NCBI GenBank assembly: GCA_016235425.1
Contig: JACRLC010000045.1
Location: 1 to 64,000 of the forward strand
Source of the DNA: Chloroflexota bacterium
GTDB lineage: Bacteria > Chloroflexota > Anaerolineae > Anaerolineales > Villigracilaceae
Direction: 5' to 3'
Length of the DNA stretch: 64,000 bases
Shown: positions 8,405 to 17,000 of the stretch, in pieces
Numbering within the stretch: position 1 is the stretch's first letter
How the letters are laid out: every line of letters starts with the position of its first letter
Made by a program: the position numbers and the translations under genes
The notes under the pieces: model-generated
What the model was told of the DNA's origin: nothing
The model's input: only the letters and a program-made list of their open reading frames with translations
The model's database searches: none

Positions 8405-9887
8405 GGATGATCTTCTCCAGTTTATTCATGTCGAGCGAATTCTCGACCGCGTCGGCCAGCGCCTCCAGCGATCTCTCGAACCGTTCGGCCTGCGGGACGA
8501 CCTGTCCCTCCCAGCCCAGACTTGCCAGCCAGGCGCGTCGAAACGAATCGTTGTTGAACAGGCCATGCAGATAACATCCCCGGATCTTTCCGTTTGACGA
8601 AACGCATCCATCCGGGACCCGAACCTGCCCGCCGTTCCTTTGAACAATTTCCAGCCACGACGACGGACTCGGCGTCTCGCCCATGTGGATTTCGTAGCCT
8701 TCGATCATCTCGCCAGCCAGGGACTCAAAATCCAGAATACGCGCACAGACTCGATGAGTGGCCTTCTGCGCGGCAAAGGTGGTGGTGACGGGTAATAATC
8801 CCAGGCCTTCCACCGAGTCTTTTCGCGATTCAACATGAAAAGGGTCGCGGATAATTTGACCGAGCATCTGGTAGCCGCCGCAAATTCCGATCACCGCGCC
8901 GCCATTCCGGGCAAAGCGCGTCACGGCATTGGCGAGGCCCGTCTGACGAAGCCACTCCAAATCCGCGATCGTGCTCTTCGTGCCGGGAATGATGACTGCA
9001 TGAGGCTCGCCAAGCTGATCCGCCGAGTCCACGTGGCGGATGTGAACACCGGATTCAGCGCGCAGGGAGTCGAAATCGTCGAAGTTGGCGATGTGGGGCA
9101 AAGCCAGAACGGCGATGTCTGTTTGGGAAACGGAAGCAGGCTCGGCGGCGCGTGAAGCGGCTTCCACAGAGACGGCATCTTCGTCAGGCAGGGAAAGTCC
9201 TCTTAAGTAGGGAATCACTCCCAGCACAGGAATTTCCCCTTTTTGTTCGATGATCTGAATGCCGTCCTCGAAGAGGGAGAGGTCACCGCGAAATTTGTTG
9301 ACTAGGAACCCGCGCACGAGGGCACGCTCCTCAGGCTCGAGCAGCCAGAGCGTGCCGAGCAGTTGGGCGAAGATGCCGCCGCGGTCAATATCGCCGACGA
9401 GCAGGACGGGCGATTGGGCATAACGGGCAACGGCCATGTTGACGATGTCGCCGCGCCTGAGGTTGAGTTCGGCGGGGCTGCCCGCGCCCTCGATGATGAC
9501 GAGGTCGTACGCGGCGCGCAGACGGTCGAGGGAGGCGGTGACGTGTTCCCACAGGATGGCCTTCTGCTCGTAATAATTTTTTGCCTCGAGCGTGTGCCAG
9601 GGACGACCCATCAGGATGACTTGTGAACGCGAATCGGCTTCGGGTTTGATGAGCACGGGATTCATGTCGGCGGTGGGTTCGAGGCGCGCGGCCGCGGCCT
9701 GCAAGGCCTGGGCGCGGCCGATCTCGCTTCCATCCGCGCAGACGGCGGCGTTGTTGGACATGTTCTGCGCTTTGAAGGGAGCCACGCGAACGCCGCGCCG
9801 CGCGTAGATGCGGCACAGTGCGGTGACGAGCAAGCTCTTGCCCGCTGAGGAACTGCTTCCCTGGATCATCAATGTTTTGCCGGTCAT
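8397..9887 (-). CDS. cobQ: Cobyric acid synthase (glutamine-hydrolysing)
   Basis: Amidates adenosylcobyrinic acid a,c-diamide at four carboxylates. The N-terminal dethiobiotin-synthetase-like ATPase domain begins MIQGSSSSAGKSLLVTALCR and carries FKAQNMSNNA and IEGAGSPAELNL; the C-terminal triad-type glutaminase domain has the nucleophile in GICGGYQMLG (about residue 335) and a late conserved His in CYLHGLF. At 496 aa it is full length. It overlaps cobC by 4 bases. It is the only corrin-ring amidation gene in the operon; the rest of de novo corrin synthesis is not in this window. Confidence 0.96.
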   Translation of the reverse strand: MTGKTLMIQGSSSSAGKSLLVTALCRIYARRGVRVAPFKAQNMSNNAAVCADGSEIGRAQALQAAAARLEPTADMNPVLIKPEADSRSQVILMGRPWHTLEAKNYYEQKAILWEHVTASLDRLRAAYDLVIIEGAGSPAELNLRRGDIVNMAVARYAQSPVLLVGDIDRGGIFAQLLGTLWLLEPEERALVRGFLVNKFRGDLSLFEDGIQIIEQKGEIPVLGVIPYLRGLSLPDEDAVSVEAASRAAEPASVSQTDIAVLALPHIANFDDFDSLRAESGVHIRHVDSADQLGEPHAVIIPGTKSTIADLEWLRQTGLANAVTRFARNGGAVIGICGGYQMLGQIIRDPFHVESRKDSVEGLGLLPVTTTFAAQKATHRVCARILDFESLAGEMIEGYEIHMGETPSPSSWLEIVQRNGGQVRVPDGCVSSNGKIRGCYLHGLFNNDSFRRAWLASLGWEGQVVPQAERFERSLEALADAVENSLDMNKLEKIIHG

Positions 9888-10525
9888 GGATGCCCCTCAC
9901 CCCGGCCCTCTCCCGGAGGGAGAGGGAGTAAATGAGAGGTGTCGTTGAGCACGTTGATGATCGCGCCTTTTGAATAGAATGCAATTTCAGTGAGCGAGGC
10001 GCTGGAGATGGAAAATTGCCAGTAGTGACTCAGGTCCAGGCCGAGGGCGAGGCAGAGTACCGTCTGGATCGGCCCTCCGTGTGCGGCAAGCAGGATGGTT
10101 TGGTCTGCGTGACGAGTCTGTAGATCACCCAGGGCAGATTTCACGCGCTCGGCGAGTTGACTCAACATCTCCCCTTCGGGGGCGGCTGAGTTCAATGGAT
10201 CTGTTTGCCATTTTTCCAGAAGTTCCGGCGCGGCGGATTTGAGTTCCTGATACGTGAGTCCCTCCCACTCGCCAAAAGCCAGTTCACGAAAGCGAGGATC
10301 TGGGGTGATTTTCAAATCGTGGTGACTCGCAATGGTTTCGGCGGTTTTAATTGCGCGGCTCAAGTCGCTGGAATAGATTGCGTCAATTGTCTTCCCCGAA
10401 AGTCGTTGAGCGATTTTCTGTGCCTGTTCTTCTCCCGTTTTATTGAGAGGAACATCGGTCTGGCCTTGAAAACGCTGATTAAGATTCCAATCGGTTTGTC
10501 CGTGGCGGACGAGGAGAAGTTTCAT
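9884..10525 (-). CDS. cobC: Alpha-ribazole phosphatase-like histidine phosphatase
   Basis: Histidine phosphatase superfamily member; in this operon it probably dephosphorylates alpha-ribazole-5'-phosphate (or cobalamin phosphate). The phospho-acceptor motif LLVRHGQTDWN is at residues 4-14, with a second conserved block YSSDLSRAIKTAE and the late His in LLAAHGGPIQ. The ATG at 10525 (MKLLLVRHG) is chosen because the family begins there; the frame extends to 10600 without similarity. The last ~15 residues (LPLPPGEGRGEG) come from a dispersed repeat at 9892-9927, an addition beyond the normal end of the fold. Confidence 0.88.
   Translation of the reverse strand: MKLLLVRHGQTDWNLNQRFQGQTDVPLNKTGEEQAQKIAQRLSGKTIDAIYSSDLSRAIKTAETIASHHDLKITPDPRFRELAFGEWEGLTYQELKSAAPELLEKWQTDPLNSAAPEGEMLSQLAERVKSALGDLQTRHADQTILLAAHGGPIQTVLCLALGLDLSHYWQFSISSASLTEIAFYSKGAIINVLNDTSHLLPLPPGEGRGEGHP
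9892..9927. repeat. CCTCTCCC/GGGAGAGG repeat at the 3' end of cobC
   Basis: CCCTCACCCCGGCCCTCTCC followed by CGGAGGGAGAGGGAG forms a hairpin of a repeat type widespread in bacteria. It is translated as the last residues of CobC and ends at the overlap with cobQ. Confidence 0.8.
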
Positions 10526-10581
10526 AGGAAGCTCAGAATCCAGAATGATAAGTAACGGGTGAGGAGTGTTGTGCGTTCCGT

Positions 10582-11514
10582 TTAATTGTTTCCGTACCAC
10601 ACGAGAACGATGCCGAACGTGAGGACGGCGAGCAGGGCAGACACGATGAGGATGCGGCGGGCGCGTTGCAGGTCAGTGACTTGAGGGGCGCGCAAGCCTC
10701 TTCCCAGCACATAGGTATCCACTTTTTCCAGTTCCACACCCAGCGCGCCTGCCATGGCGCTCATGGGAACGCCCGCGTTGGGACTGGCCGTCAGGCGCGC
10801 GTCGCGCCGCATCACGTTCCATGCCTGCCTGCCGCATGCGTCGGTGATGAATGCAGAGACGACGATGAAAAATCCCGTCAGCCGCGCGGGAATAAAATTG
10901 AGCAGGTCATCAAGCCGCGCGGGGAATTTGCCGAGCCACTCGCGTTCGGCGTCGCGGTAGCCGAGCATCGAGTCGGCGGTGTTGACAAAGCGATAGGCAA
11001 GGGCGGCAGGCAATCCGCCGATGGCGAAAAAGAACAACGGCGCCACAATTCCATCGGAGGCGTTTTCGGCCACCGATTCGATTGCCGCCGCGGCGACCTG
11101 GAATTCCGTCAATTGCGATGTATCGCGGCTGACCAAATGCCACGAAAGCAGGCGGCGCGCTTCGGGCAGATTCCCTGCTTCAAGCGCAGACTGCACTTCG
11201 CGCGCGGCGCGGTCGAGTCCGCGCAGGGAAAACGTGGTTTTGAGGATAAGCGCGGTCGCCAGCCAGTTAGCCAACGGCGGCAGGGAATCAAATCCCCGCG
11301 CAAGAAAAAATCCAATGCCGCCGACAAACGCCGCGCCCAGCACCGTCAATGACAGGCCAAACGCAAATTCGGCAGGCGGGTTGCTACGCGGACGAAAACG
11401 ATTGACTGTTGTTATAGCGCTTCCCATCCACGCGGTGGGATGAAAACGGTTGGGAGGGTCGCCAAAAACAAGGTCGAGAAGGAGAGAGATGAGAAGCTGC
11501 ATGGAGGAATTCAA
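10582..11514 (-). CDS. cbiB: Adenosylcobinamide-phosphate synthase, membrane protein
   Basis: CbiB/CobD-type integral membrane enzyme that joins adenosylcobyric acid with aminopropanol phosphate. It starts with LLLDLVFGDPPNRFHPTAWMG, the hallmark of the family, followed by several membrane segments, the SRDTSQL block, ESVAENASDGIVAPLFFF and FVNTADSMLGY. The 310-residue length is normal. In a CbiZ pathway this enzyme re-uses the cobyric acid released by CbiZ. It is followed by cobC with a short gap. Confidence 0.95.
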   Translation of the reverse strand: MNSSMQLLISLLLDLVFGDPPNRFHPTAWMGSAITTVNRFRPRSNPPAEFAFGLSLTVLGAAFVGGIGFFLARGFDSLPPLANWLATALILKTTFSLRGLDRAAREVQSALEAGNLPEARRLLSWHLVSRDTSQLTEFQVAAAAIESVAENASDGIVAPLFFFAIGGLPAALAYRFVNTADSMLGYRDAEREWLGKFPARLDDLLNFIPARLTGFFIVVSAFITDACGRQAWNVMRRDARLTASPNAGVPMSAMAGALGVELEKVDTYVLGRGLRAPQVTDLQRARRILIVSALLAVLTFGIVLVWYGNN

Positions 11515-11555
11515 AATTTTGAATGGTGCGCGACACGCGCTCCGTGATTACATCA

Positions 11556-12203
11556 TCACTCCGCCTCAAGCGATTCCTGCAAGGATTGTCGAACCGCGCG
11601 GGCGATGAGCCAGCCAGGTGTGGTGACGGGGCCAGCGTAGGATTGCATATCGCCTCTGCCTGTCACGGCAACAGTAACGGTGTCTGTGGATGTGCCTGTA
11701 GCGCGGTCGCCGTCCGCGGTGCGAATGCCCATCTCTTGCAATACCGCACACTTGGCTTCGGTGGCGGTGATGACGGCATTCAGCATGGCGGCACGGGTGA
11801 GATTCGCATCCAAAATGAGAACGACGTTGATCGTCCCTGGTGAATACGAATATGGAGGCGTGACTCCCGCACAGGCCGCGTTGCTCACGCCTGCCGTGAC
11901 GAGTGCGCCGACGCTTAATCCATTTGCCTGCAAACAGGCAAGACGCGCTTTGCTCAATTTGACGGCAGTCAGCAGGCCGATAAACGGTTCGCGAATGTCC
12001 ATGCTGCGGGCGATGGCGCGCAAATTCGCTTTGGGATTCGGGCTGGAATAGTCCTTGTCCACGTGCGCGTTGAGGATATGGCGCACGCGCTGAAAGCCTC
12101 CGCCCACGATGGCCGAGGAAAGCGCGGTTAAAGCGGATGCACTTTGAACGTGGATGACTTCAGGATTGTGGAAAATGGAAATCCCTTCCATGGGGATGTT
12201 CAT
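11556..12203 (-). CDS. cbiZ: Adenosylcobinamide amidohydrolase (corrinoid remodelling)
   Basis: CbiZ removes the aminopropanol side chain from adenosylcobinamide or pseudo-B12, giving adenosylcobyric acid that can be rebuilt with the cell's own lower ligand. The family signature is seen in LSSAIVGGGF, HVDKDYSSPNP, FIGLLTAVKLSKA, TAGVSNAACAG and the C-terminal TGTSTDTVTVA. The start is set at the ATG at 12203; the frame extends to GTG at 12272, but those 23 residues (TGTQVNTHRWDTQHATR) derive from a repeat also seen near btuC. Its position between cbiB and cobS fits remodelling. Confidence 0.93.
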   Translation of the reverse strand: MNIPMEGISIFHNPEVIHVQSASALTALSSAIVGGGFQRVRHILNAHVDKDYSSPNPKANLRAIARSMDIREPFIGLLTAVKLSKARLACLQANGLSVGALVTAGVSNAACAGVTPPYSYSPGTINVVLILDANLTRAAMLNAVITATEAKCAVLQEMGIRTADGDRATGTSTDTVTVAVTGRGDMQSYAGPVTTPGWLIARAVRQSLQESLEAE

Positions 12204-12236
12204 GGCGCGCGTTGCGTGCTGCGTGTCCCACCTGTG

Positions 12237-12275
12237 CGTGTTTACTTGTGTACCTGTTTCCACGTCTACCACCTC
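12237..12275. repeat. ACTTGTGTACCTGTTTCC-type repeat
   Basis: Low-complexity word related to the inverted pair at 16928-17000. It overlaps the end of cobS and the possible N-terminal extension of cbiZ. Confidence 0.6.
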
Positions 12276-12994
12276 AACCCAACCATCAGCAACGTACCCA
12301 CTTCAACGATTTCAACGATCATCCCAAAAACATCCCCCGTCACACCACCCAAATTTTTTCTCGCGAGATACAGGATGACGAAGATCACGAGCAGGCCGAA
12401 CGCAATGGCAAGCCCGCCTGCAATCCCCAGCCAAATCCCCAGCGCGGCGGGCATGAGCGCGCCGAGGAAGAGCGAACTTTTTTTCAAGCCCATCGCAAAG
12501 TCCGCGCCCATGCCGTCGGGACGCGCCAGCGGCTGAGTCCCTGCCAGTGTGACACACCAGCGCGCCAAACTCGCGGCGAGCAAAATCGCGCCAACCGCGC
12601 GGGTATGAGGAAGCGAAGCAAGAGCCGAAAACTTTACCAGCAAAACCAGGACCAAACCGATGGCACCAAACGAGCCGACGTGCGGGTCCCTCATGATTTG
12701 CAGGCGGCGTTCGGGGTTGCTGGCGTGGAACATGCCGTCGAAGCAATCGGCGAGGCCGTCGAGGTGGAGTCCGCCTGTCAATGCGATCCACGCCGCAAGT
12801 GAAATCGCCGCGGTCACTGTTTGAGAAAAATACAAACCCAGCAAAGAAACCAGCGCGGCGACGATCCCGCCCAAACATAAACCGACAAAAGAATACCAGC
12901 CCGCAGCGCGTCCGCTATCGCCCGCCTGCCAGGCTTTGGATGCAGGCAGGGGAAGGATGGTGAGGAGGTTGAAAGCAATACCCAGGGTTCTCAT
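12266..12994 (-). CDS. cobS: Adenosylcobinamide-GDP ribazoletransferase (cobalamin synthase)
   Basis: Integral membrane enzyme that condenses AdoCbi-GDP with alpha-ribazole. The start ATG at 12994 gives the usual N-terminus (LGIAFNLLTILPLP); the upstream open frame to 13045 lies in a dispersed repeat. The active-site motif HLDGLADCFDGMF is present, followed by DPHVGSFGAIGLV and further membrane segments. At about 242 aa the length is typical. It is upstream of cbiZ in transcription order. Confidence 0.95.
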   Translation of the reverse strand: MRTLGIAFNLLTILPLPASKAWQAGDSGRAAGWYSFVGLCLGGIVAALVSLLGLYFSQTVTAAISLAAWIALTGGLHLDGLADCFDGMFHASNPERRLQIMRDPHVGSFGAIGLVLVLLVKFSALASLPHTRAVGAILLAASLARWCVTLAGTQPLARPDGMGADFAMGLKKSSLFLGALMPAALGIWLGIAGGLAIAFGLLVIFVILYLARKNLGGVTGDVFGMIVEIVEVGTLLMVGLRW

Positions 12995-13007
12995 CTTGTC
13001 CAATCTT

Positions 13008-13185
13008 CTCCTTCGACTGCGTTCGTCGCAAGCGGCGCTCCTCACTTCACTCAGGACAGAGTACCCGCGCTGAGCGGAGTGCAGCGAAGTCGAAGCGCAA
13101 GTAACCTGAAAACATAAACTTTTTATGAAACCTGTCCTTCGACTGCGTTCCTCGAAAAGCGCTCGTCACTCCGCTCAGGACGAAG
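13008..13185. repeat. CTTCGACTGCGTT / CTCAGGACGAAG repeat cluster between cobT and cobS
   Basis: Three copies of a repeat built from TCCTTCGACTGCG and CGCTCAGGACGAAG, partly in opposite orientation, fill the only larger gap of the B12 operon. The same family forms the array at 34303-34660. Each pair can fold into a hairpin. Confidence 0.75.
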
Positions 13186-14248
13186 CAATATCCTTAATAT
13201 CCTTCTCGCTCACACCCGCTTCACCGAATGTCGCCATCTCGGCCAAAATTTTACAGGCGGCCTCCGCCATCGAAATGCCAAGCGCCGCGCCCGTGCCTTC
13301 ACCGAGCCGCAAATCGAAATCGAGCAGGGGATTGAGTCCCAGCCAATCCAGCATCAGGCCATGGCCGCGTTCTTTCGAGCGATGCGCGGCGATCAAATAA
13401 TCCCGGCACTGCGGCGCAATCGTCACCGCGATCATCGCCGCGGCGGTCGAAATGAATCCGTCCACCATCACGGGTTTGCCATGCGCGGCCGCGCCGAGCA
13501 TCACGCCTGCCAACCCGCCGATCTCGAAGCCGCCCACCTTCGCAAGCACATCAAGACCGTCGTTTGCGTTCGGCTGGTTCACATTCAACGCGCGTTCAAT
13601 CGCATCAATCTTTCGTTTGAGTCCTTCATCGTCCACGCCCGTGCCGCGGCCTGCAATTTCCTTTGGATGTTGTTTCATCAACGCGCACGCAATCGCGGCA
13701 GACGGAGTTGTGTTGCCGATTCCCATGTCGCCTGTTCCGATGATGTCTGCGCCGCGGGCGATTTCCGCCTCGACAATTTCGACTCCGCTCAAAATGGATT
13801 CCGTTCCCTGTTCACGCGTCATCGCGGGACCTTTGGCCAGGTTCGCCGTTCCCCGGGCAATTTTCTTGACGACAAGCCCTTCCCGCACAGGGACATCCGA
13901 CGCGACACCCATATCCACGATCACCACCCGCGCGCCGACGTGACGCGCCAGCACATTGATCGCCGCGCCGCCCGTGAGGAAATTCAACACCATCTGCGGA
14001 GTCACCTCCTGCGGGTACGCGCTGACTCCCTCTGCAACCACTCCATGATCCCCCGCCATCGTGATGATGACTTTTTCATTGATGGTCGGAATCGCCCTGC
14101 CCGTAATCCCCGCCAGTTGAATGGACAGCGCTTCCAAACGACCCAGGCTTCCCTGCGGTTTGGTCAACGTATCCTGCCGCGCCTGCGCGGCTTGCATGGC
14201 GGTTTGATCGCGGGGTTTGATTTGTGAAATAATTTTTTCGAGGGACAT
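13175..14248 (-). CDS. cobT: Nicotinate-nucleotide--dimethylbenzimidazole phosphoribosyltransferase
   Basis: Makes alpha-ribazole phosphate from the lower-ligand base and nicotinate mononucleotide. Conserved segments: LTKPQGSLGRLE, ITMAGDHGVVAEGVSAYPQEVT, NFLTGGAAINVLA, GTGDMGIGNTTPSAA, EIGGLAGVMLGAA and the C-terminal LDFDLRLGEGTGAAL with the catalytic Glu. The ATG at 14248 gives the family N-terminus; the frame continues to 14350 only through a repeat. 357 aa is the usual size. It lies between cobO and cobS in the operon. Confidence 0.96.
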   Translation of the reverse strand: MSLEKIISQIKPRDQTAMQAAQARQDTLTKPQGSLGRLEALSIQLAGITGRAIPTINEKVIITMAGDHGVVAEGVSAYPQEVTPQMVLNFLTGGAAINVLARHVGARVVIVDMGVASDVPVREGLVVKKIARGTANLAKGPAMTREQGTESILSGVEIVEAEIARGADIIGTGDMGIGNTTPSAAIACALMKQHPKEIAGRGTGVDDEGLKRKIDAIERALNVNQPNANDGLDVLAKVGGFEIGGLAGVMLGAAAHGKPVMVDGFISTAAAMIAVTIAPQCRDYLIAAHRSKERGHGLMLDWLGLNPLLDFDLRLGEGTGAALGISMAEAACKILAEMATFGEAGVSEKDIKDIASS

Positions 14249-14261
14249 GGGGGTTCTCCAA

Positions 14262-14350
14262 TTTACGTCACTGCGAGCCGTTCTATGGCGAAGCAATCTT
14301 AGTTTGCGGGGGGATTGCTTTGGCGAAAGTGCATCGCCTCGCAATGACAT
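14262..14350. repeat. GTCATTGCGAGG...GAAGCAATC repeat upstream of cobT
   Basis: Inverted words GTCACTGCGAGCCG/CGCCTCGCAATGAC bracket GCGAAGCAATC and GATTGCTTTGGCG, so the stretch folds into a compound hairpin. Relatives are at 21329-21390 and 24024-24175. Confidence 0.75.
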
Positions 14351-14352
14351 GG

Positions 14353-14874
14353 TTAAAATTCAATTCCCGGCTGAGCCTGAATGCCCTGGTCGTAGGGATG
14401 TTTGATGAGAAGCATCTCGGTCACGAGGTCGGCTTGCTGGATCAATGCCTCAGGGGCAGAGCGGCCGGTGATAACGAGATGCAGGCTCGGGGGCCGGTTG
14501 AGGCGGAGCCAGTCGAGTACGGCAGAAGTATCCAACCAGCCGTAATGCAAGGCGTAGGTAAATTCGTCCAGCACGATCAAGTCGTATTGATTGCTGGCAA
14601 TTTTTCCCTTTGCAATCTCCCAGCCATTTAGCGCGCGGGCGGTGGTCTCGTCCATGTCTTTGGATGTCCACGTGAAGCCGTCGCCGGTGGTGTGCCATTC
14701 AATGCCGAGTTTCTTCGCGGCTTTGATCTCGCCCCACTGACCGGTTTCTGCTTTGATAAATTGGATCACGCACACGCGAAGCCCGCGCCCCCAGGCACGC
14801 AAGACCATCCCAAACGCGGCAGTGGATTTTCCCTTGCCGTCCCCTGTGTTGACGATGAGCAGTCCTTTTTTCAT
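14353..14874 (-). CDS. cobO: Cob(I)yrinic acid a,c-diamide adenosyltransferase
   Basis: BtuR/CobO-type ATP:corrinoid adenosyltransferase. The P-loop is in [15 protein letters not shown] at the very N-terminus; [13 protein letters not shown] and [13 protein letters not shown] follow as in the family. About 173 aa, cytoplasmic. ATG 14874 is preferred over the TTG at 14880 that overlaps the stop of btuD. Placing it right after the transporter genes suggests that imported corrinoids are adenosylated before remodelling. Confidence 0.95.
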   Translation of the reverse strand: MKKGLLIVNTGDGKGKSTAAFGMVLRAWGRGLRVCVIQFIKAETGQWGEIKAAKKLGIEWHTTGDGFTWTSKDMDETTARALNGWEIAKGKIASNQYDLIVLDEFTYALHYGWLDTSAVLDWLRLNRPPSLHLVITGRSAPEALIQQADLVTEMLLIKHPYDQGIQAQPGIEF

Positions 14875-14876
14875 TA

Positions 14877-15653
14877 TCAATCACCCAACCCCGGCAGGAT
14901 CAATGGCACATGGCTTTCGGGATGCTGGATCACGTGCACCGGCACTTTGTATACCGAACGCAGGATTTCGGTCGTGAGCGTTTCCTTCGGACTGCCCGCC
15001 ATGCACAATTGACCGCCTTCGATAATGGCGATGCGGTCCGCGAAGAGCGAGGCGAGATTCAAATCGTGAAGCGCGATCATCACGGTGAGGTTCTTCTCAC
15101 GCGCCTGCTTCGAAATGAGCTTGAGCAAATCAAGCTGGTGGCGCAGGTCGAGGTGTGCGGTGGGTTCGTCCATGATCAGGATGGGAGTATCCTGTGCGAG
15201 AGCGCGTGCCAGCAGGACGCGCTGCTGCTCGCCCCCGGAAATCTCGTTCATGCGGCTTTCGGCAAGATGGAGCACATCCACCTGCTCAAGAGACCGGCGG
15301 GTGAGTTCCTCATCCCTGCTGGAAGTCTGGCCGAGAAAATTCAAGTACGGAGTTCTGCCGAGCAGGACAGTTTCCCAAACCGTGAACGCGGGGGGTAAAG
15401 AGACGGCCTGCGGCACAACCGAGATGTGACGCGCGCGCTGGATCGGTGCGAGGGTTGTCAGGTCTGTGCCGTTGACGCGGATCTGTCCGCGGCGGATGGG
15501 GATGACCCCGCTCACCGCGCGTATCAACGTGGACTTGCCCGCGCCGTTCGGCCCGATCAGCGCAACCACTTCACCGGACTTCACTTCAAGTCCGATGTTT
15601 TTCAGAACTTCACGATCCCCGTAATAAACAGAAAGGTTTTGAATCTTTAGCAT
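14877..15653 (-). CDS. btuD: Corrinoid ABC transporter ATP-binding protein
   Basis: ATPase of a FecCD-type importer. Walker [11 protein letters not shown]-loop VVPQ, signature ISGGEQQR, Walker B ILIMDEP and the switch His in MIALHDLN are all intact. The family cannot by itself separate cobalamin from siderophore uptake; the riboswitch and neighbours decide for corrinoids. ATG 15653 gives the normal N-terminus [12 protein letters not shown]; a further ATG at 15665 is in frame. The next gene cobO starts at the btuD stop. Confidence 0.92.
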   Translation of the reverse strand: MLKIQNLSVYYGDREVLKNIGLEVKSGEVVALIGPNGAGKSTLIRAVSGVIPIRRGQIRVNGTDLTTLAPIQRARHISVVPQAVSLPPAFTVWETVLLGRTPYLNFLGQTSSRDEELTRRSLEQVDVLHLAESRMNEISGGEQQRVLLARALAQDTPILIMDEPTAHLDLRHQLDLLKLISKQAREKNLTVMIALHDLNLASLFADRIAIIEGGQLCMAGSPKETLTTEILRSVYKVPVHVIQHPESHVPLILPGLGD

Positions 15654-15765
15654 AGGTATCTCCAATTCAGCCGAGATTCTTAACGCAGAGTCACCAAGTT
15701 GCCAGGGTTATTGCTTTCTGGCTCTCCCGTTTCCGGCGGGAGGATGGGCGAGCCATGAGTTCTTT

Positions 15766-15832
15766 GCCGCTGATTACGCGGATTTTCGCTGATTATTTTC
15801 AAAAATACGCGTCAATTAGCGTAATTCGCGGC
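15766..15832. repeat. Inverted-repeat element in the btuD-btuC spacer
   Basis: GCCGCTGATTACG and CGTAATTCGCGGC (two mismatches) bracket an AT-rich core. A related element lies at 59240-59330. The rest of the 260-base spacer (15654-15926) holds AACGCAGAG / CTCTGCGACTTTGCG words of another repeat family and no gene. Confidence 0.7.
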
Positions 15833-15926
15833 TGGGAGTTTTAGGGTTTCCCATTAAAACGGCGCTTTCTTCTCTGCGACTTTGCGTTAATTTTCGCATG
15901 ATCGCCAAATGCTCCAACTTGGGCGC

Positions 15927-16922
15927 CTACCAAAATCCCTGGTTCTTTGAGCGGCGAAGAACCCACAGGAAGAAAGGCGCGCCCGCCAAAGCAGTGATGA
16001 TGCCCACCGGAATTTCCTGCGGGGCGAGGACAACGCGTGCCAACACATCCGCAATGAGCAGGGCAACCGCGCCTCCAATCAGACTCAACGGCAGGAGGCG
16101 GCGATAGTCTGCGCCGAGCCACAGGCGTATGACATGCGGGACGATCAAACCGATAAAACCAATGATCCCTGAAAAAGAAACCGCCGCCGCGGTGACAAGT
16201 GAAGCCGCCACGAGGATGATCGTCCGCGTGCGCGTCACGTGCAGGCCAAGTTGCTGTGCCTGATCATCGCCAAATTGCAGGAGGTTGAGGGCGTGTCCGC
16301 TCACGAGCAGGACGGCGATCCCAACTGTGAGGAAAGGCAAAACAGCTAGCACAGACAGCCATCCGGCCTGGATGGAGCCGCCAAGAAGCCATCCCAACGC
16401 ACGCCGGACTTCATCGCTGGAACGAAGCATAAGGAAGGAAGTCAATGAAGTGGCAAAGGATGAGATCGCCACACCCGCAAGGATCAAATTTGTCGTCGGC
16501 ACGGTATGACCGATGCGGGCGATGGCATACACAACCAGCACGGTCAGCAAACCCATCGCAAAGGCGGCCAGCGGAATCGCCATCAACCCCCAAAACGAAT
16601 ACGGCCATTGGATGGACATGGCAATTACCGCGCCGAGTCCCGCACCAGAAGCGACGCCGATCAAATACGGATCAGCCAGTGGGTTGCGGAAGAGTCCCTG
16701 GTACGAAGCGCCGCTGATGCCAAGCGCCGCGCCTGTCAGCGCCACCAGCACCGTGCGCGGCAGGCGGATCTTCCACAGGATGGAATCCGTTATCTCCTGT
16801 CCATTGCCTGTCAGCGAGGCCCACATCTCAACCGGAGAAATGAACACCGAACCGATCGCGATGCTGAGGACGATGGCGAGGAGCAGGAAGAGGAAAGATG
16901 AAAGATGGGGTGCGCGGCGCAT
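15927..16922 (-). CDS. btuC: Corrinoid ABC transporter permease
   Basis: FecCD-family permease with about ten membrane segments, 331 aa. The RLPRTVLVALTGAALGISGASYQGLFRNPLADPYLIG block near residue 60-95 and the GIIGFIGLIVPHVIRLWLG block near residue 245-265 are the family hallmarks. ATG 16922 (MRRAPHL) is preferred; the 11 residues before it (from 16955) lie in a TACACAGGTAGACACG-type repeat. Partner of btuD and btuF in corrinoid uptake. Confidence 0.92.
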   Translation of the reverse strand: MRRAPHLSSFLFLLLAIVLSIAIGSVFISPVEMWASLTGNGQEITDSILWKIRLPRTVLVALTGAALGISGASYQGLFRNPLADPYLIGVASGAGLGAVIAMSIQWPYSFWGLMAIPLAAFAMGLLTVLVVYAIARIGHTVPTTNLILAGVAISSFATSLTSFLMLRSSDEVRRALGWLLGGSIQAGWLSVLAVLPFLTVGIAVLLVSGHALNLLQFGDDQAQQLGLHVTRTRTIILVAASLVTAAAVSFSGIIGFIGLIVPHVIRLWLGADYRRLLPLSLIGGAVALLIADVLARVVLAPQEIPVGIITALAGAPFFLWVLRRSKNQGFW

Positions 16923-16927
16923 GGGAT

Positions 16928-17000
16928 GAATGTACACAGGTAGACACGTAAACACGTATCAGGTTCCGTGTCTACTTGTGTACTTGTATACCTGTCTACT
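16928..17000. repeat. Inverted TACACAGGTAGACAC repeat between btuC and btuF
   Basis: GTACACAGGTAGACACG and CGTGTCTACTTGTGTAC are near inverse copies, then further TACTTGTATACCTGTCTAC words follow. It forms a hairpin in the btuF-btuC transcript. A related copy lies at 12237-12275. Confidence 0.7.
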
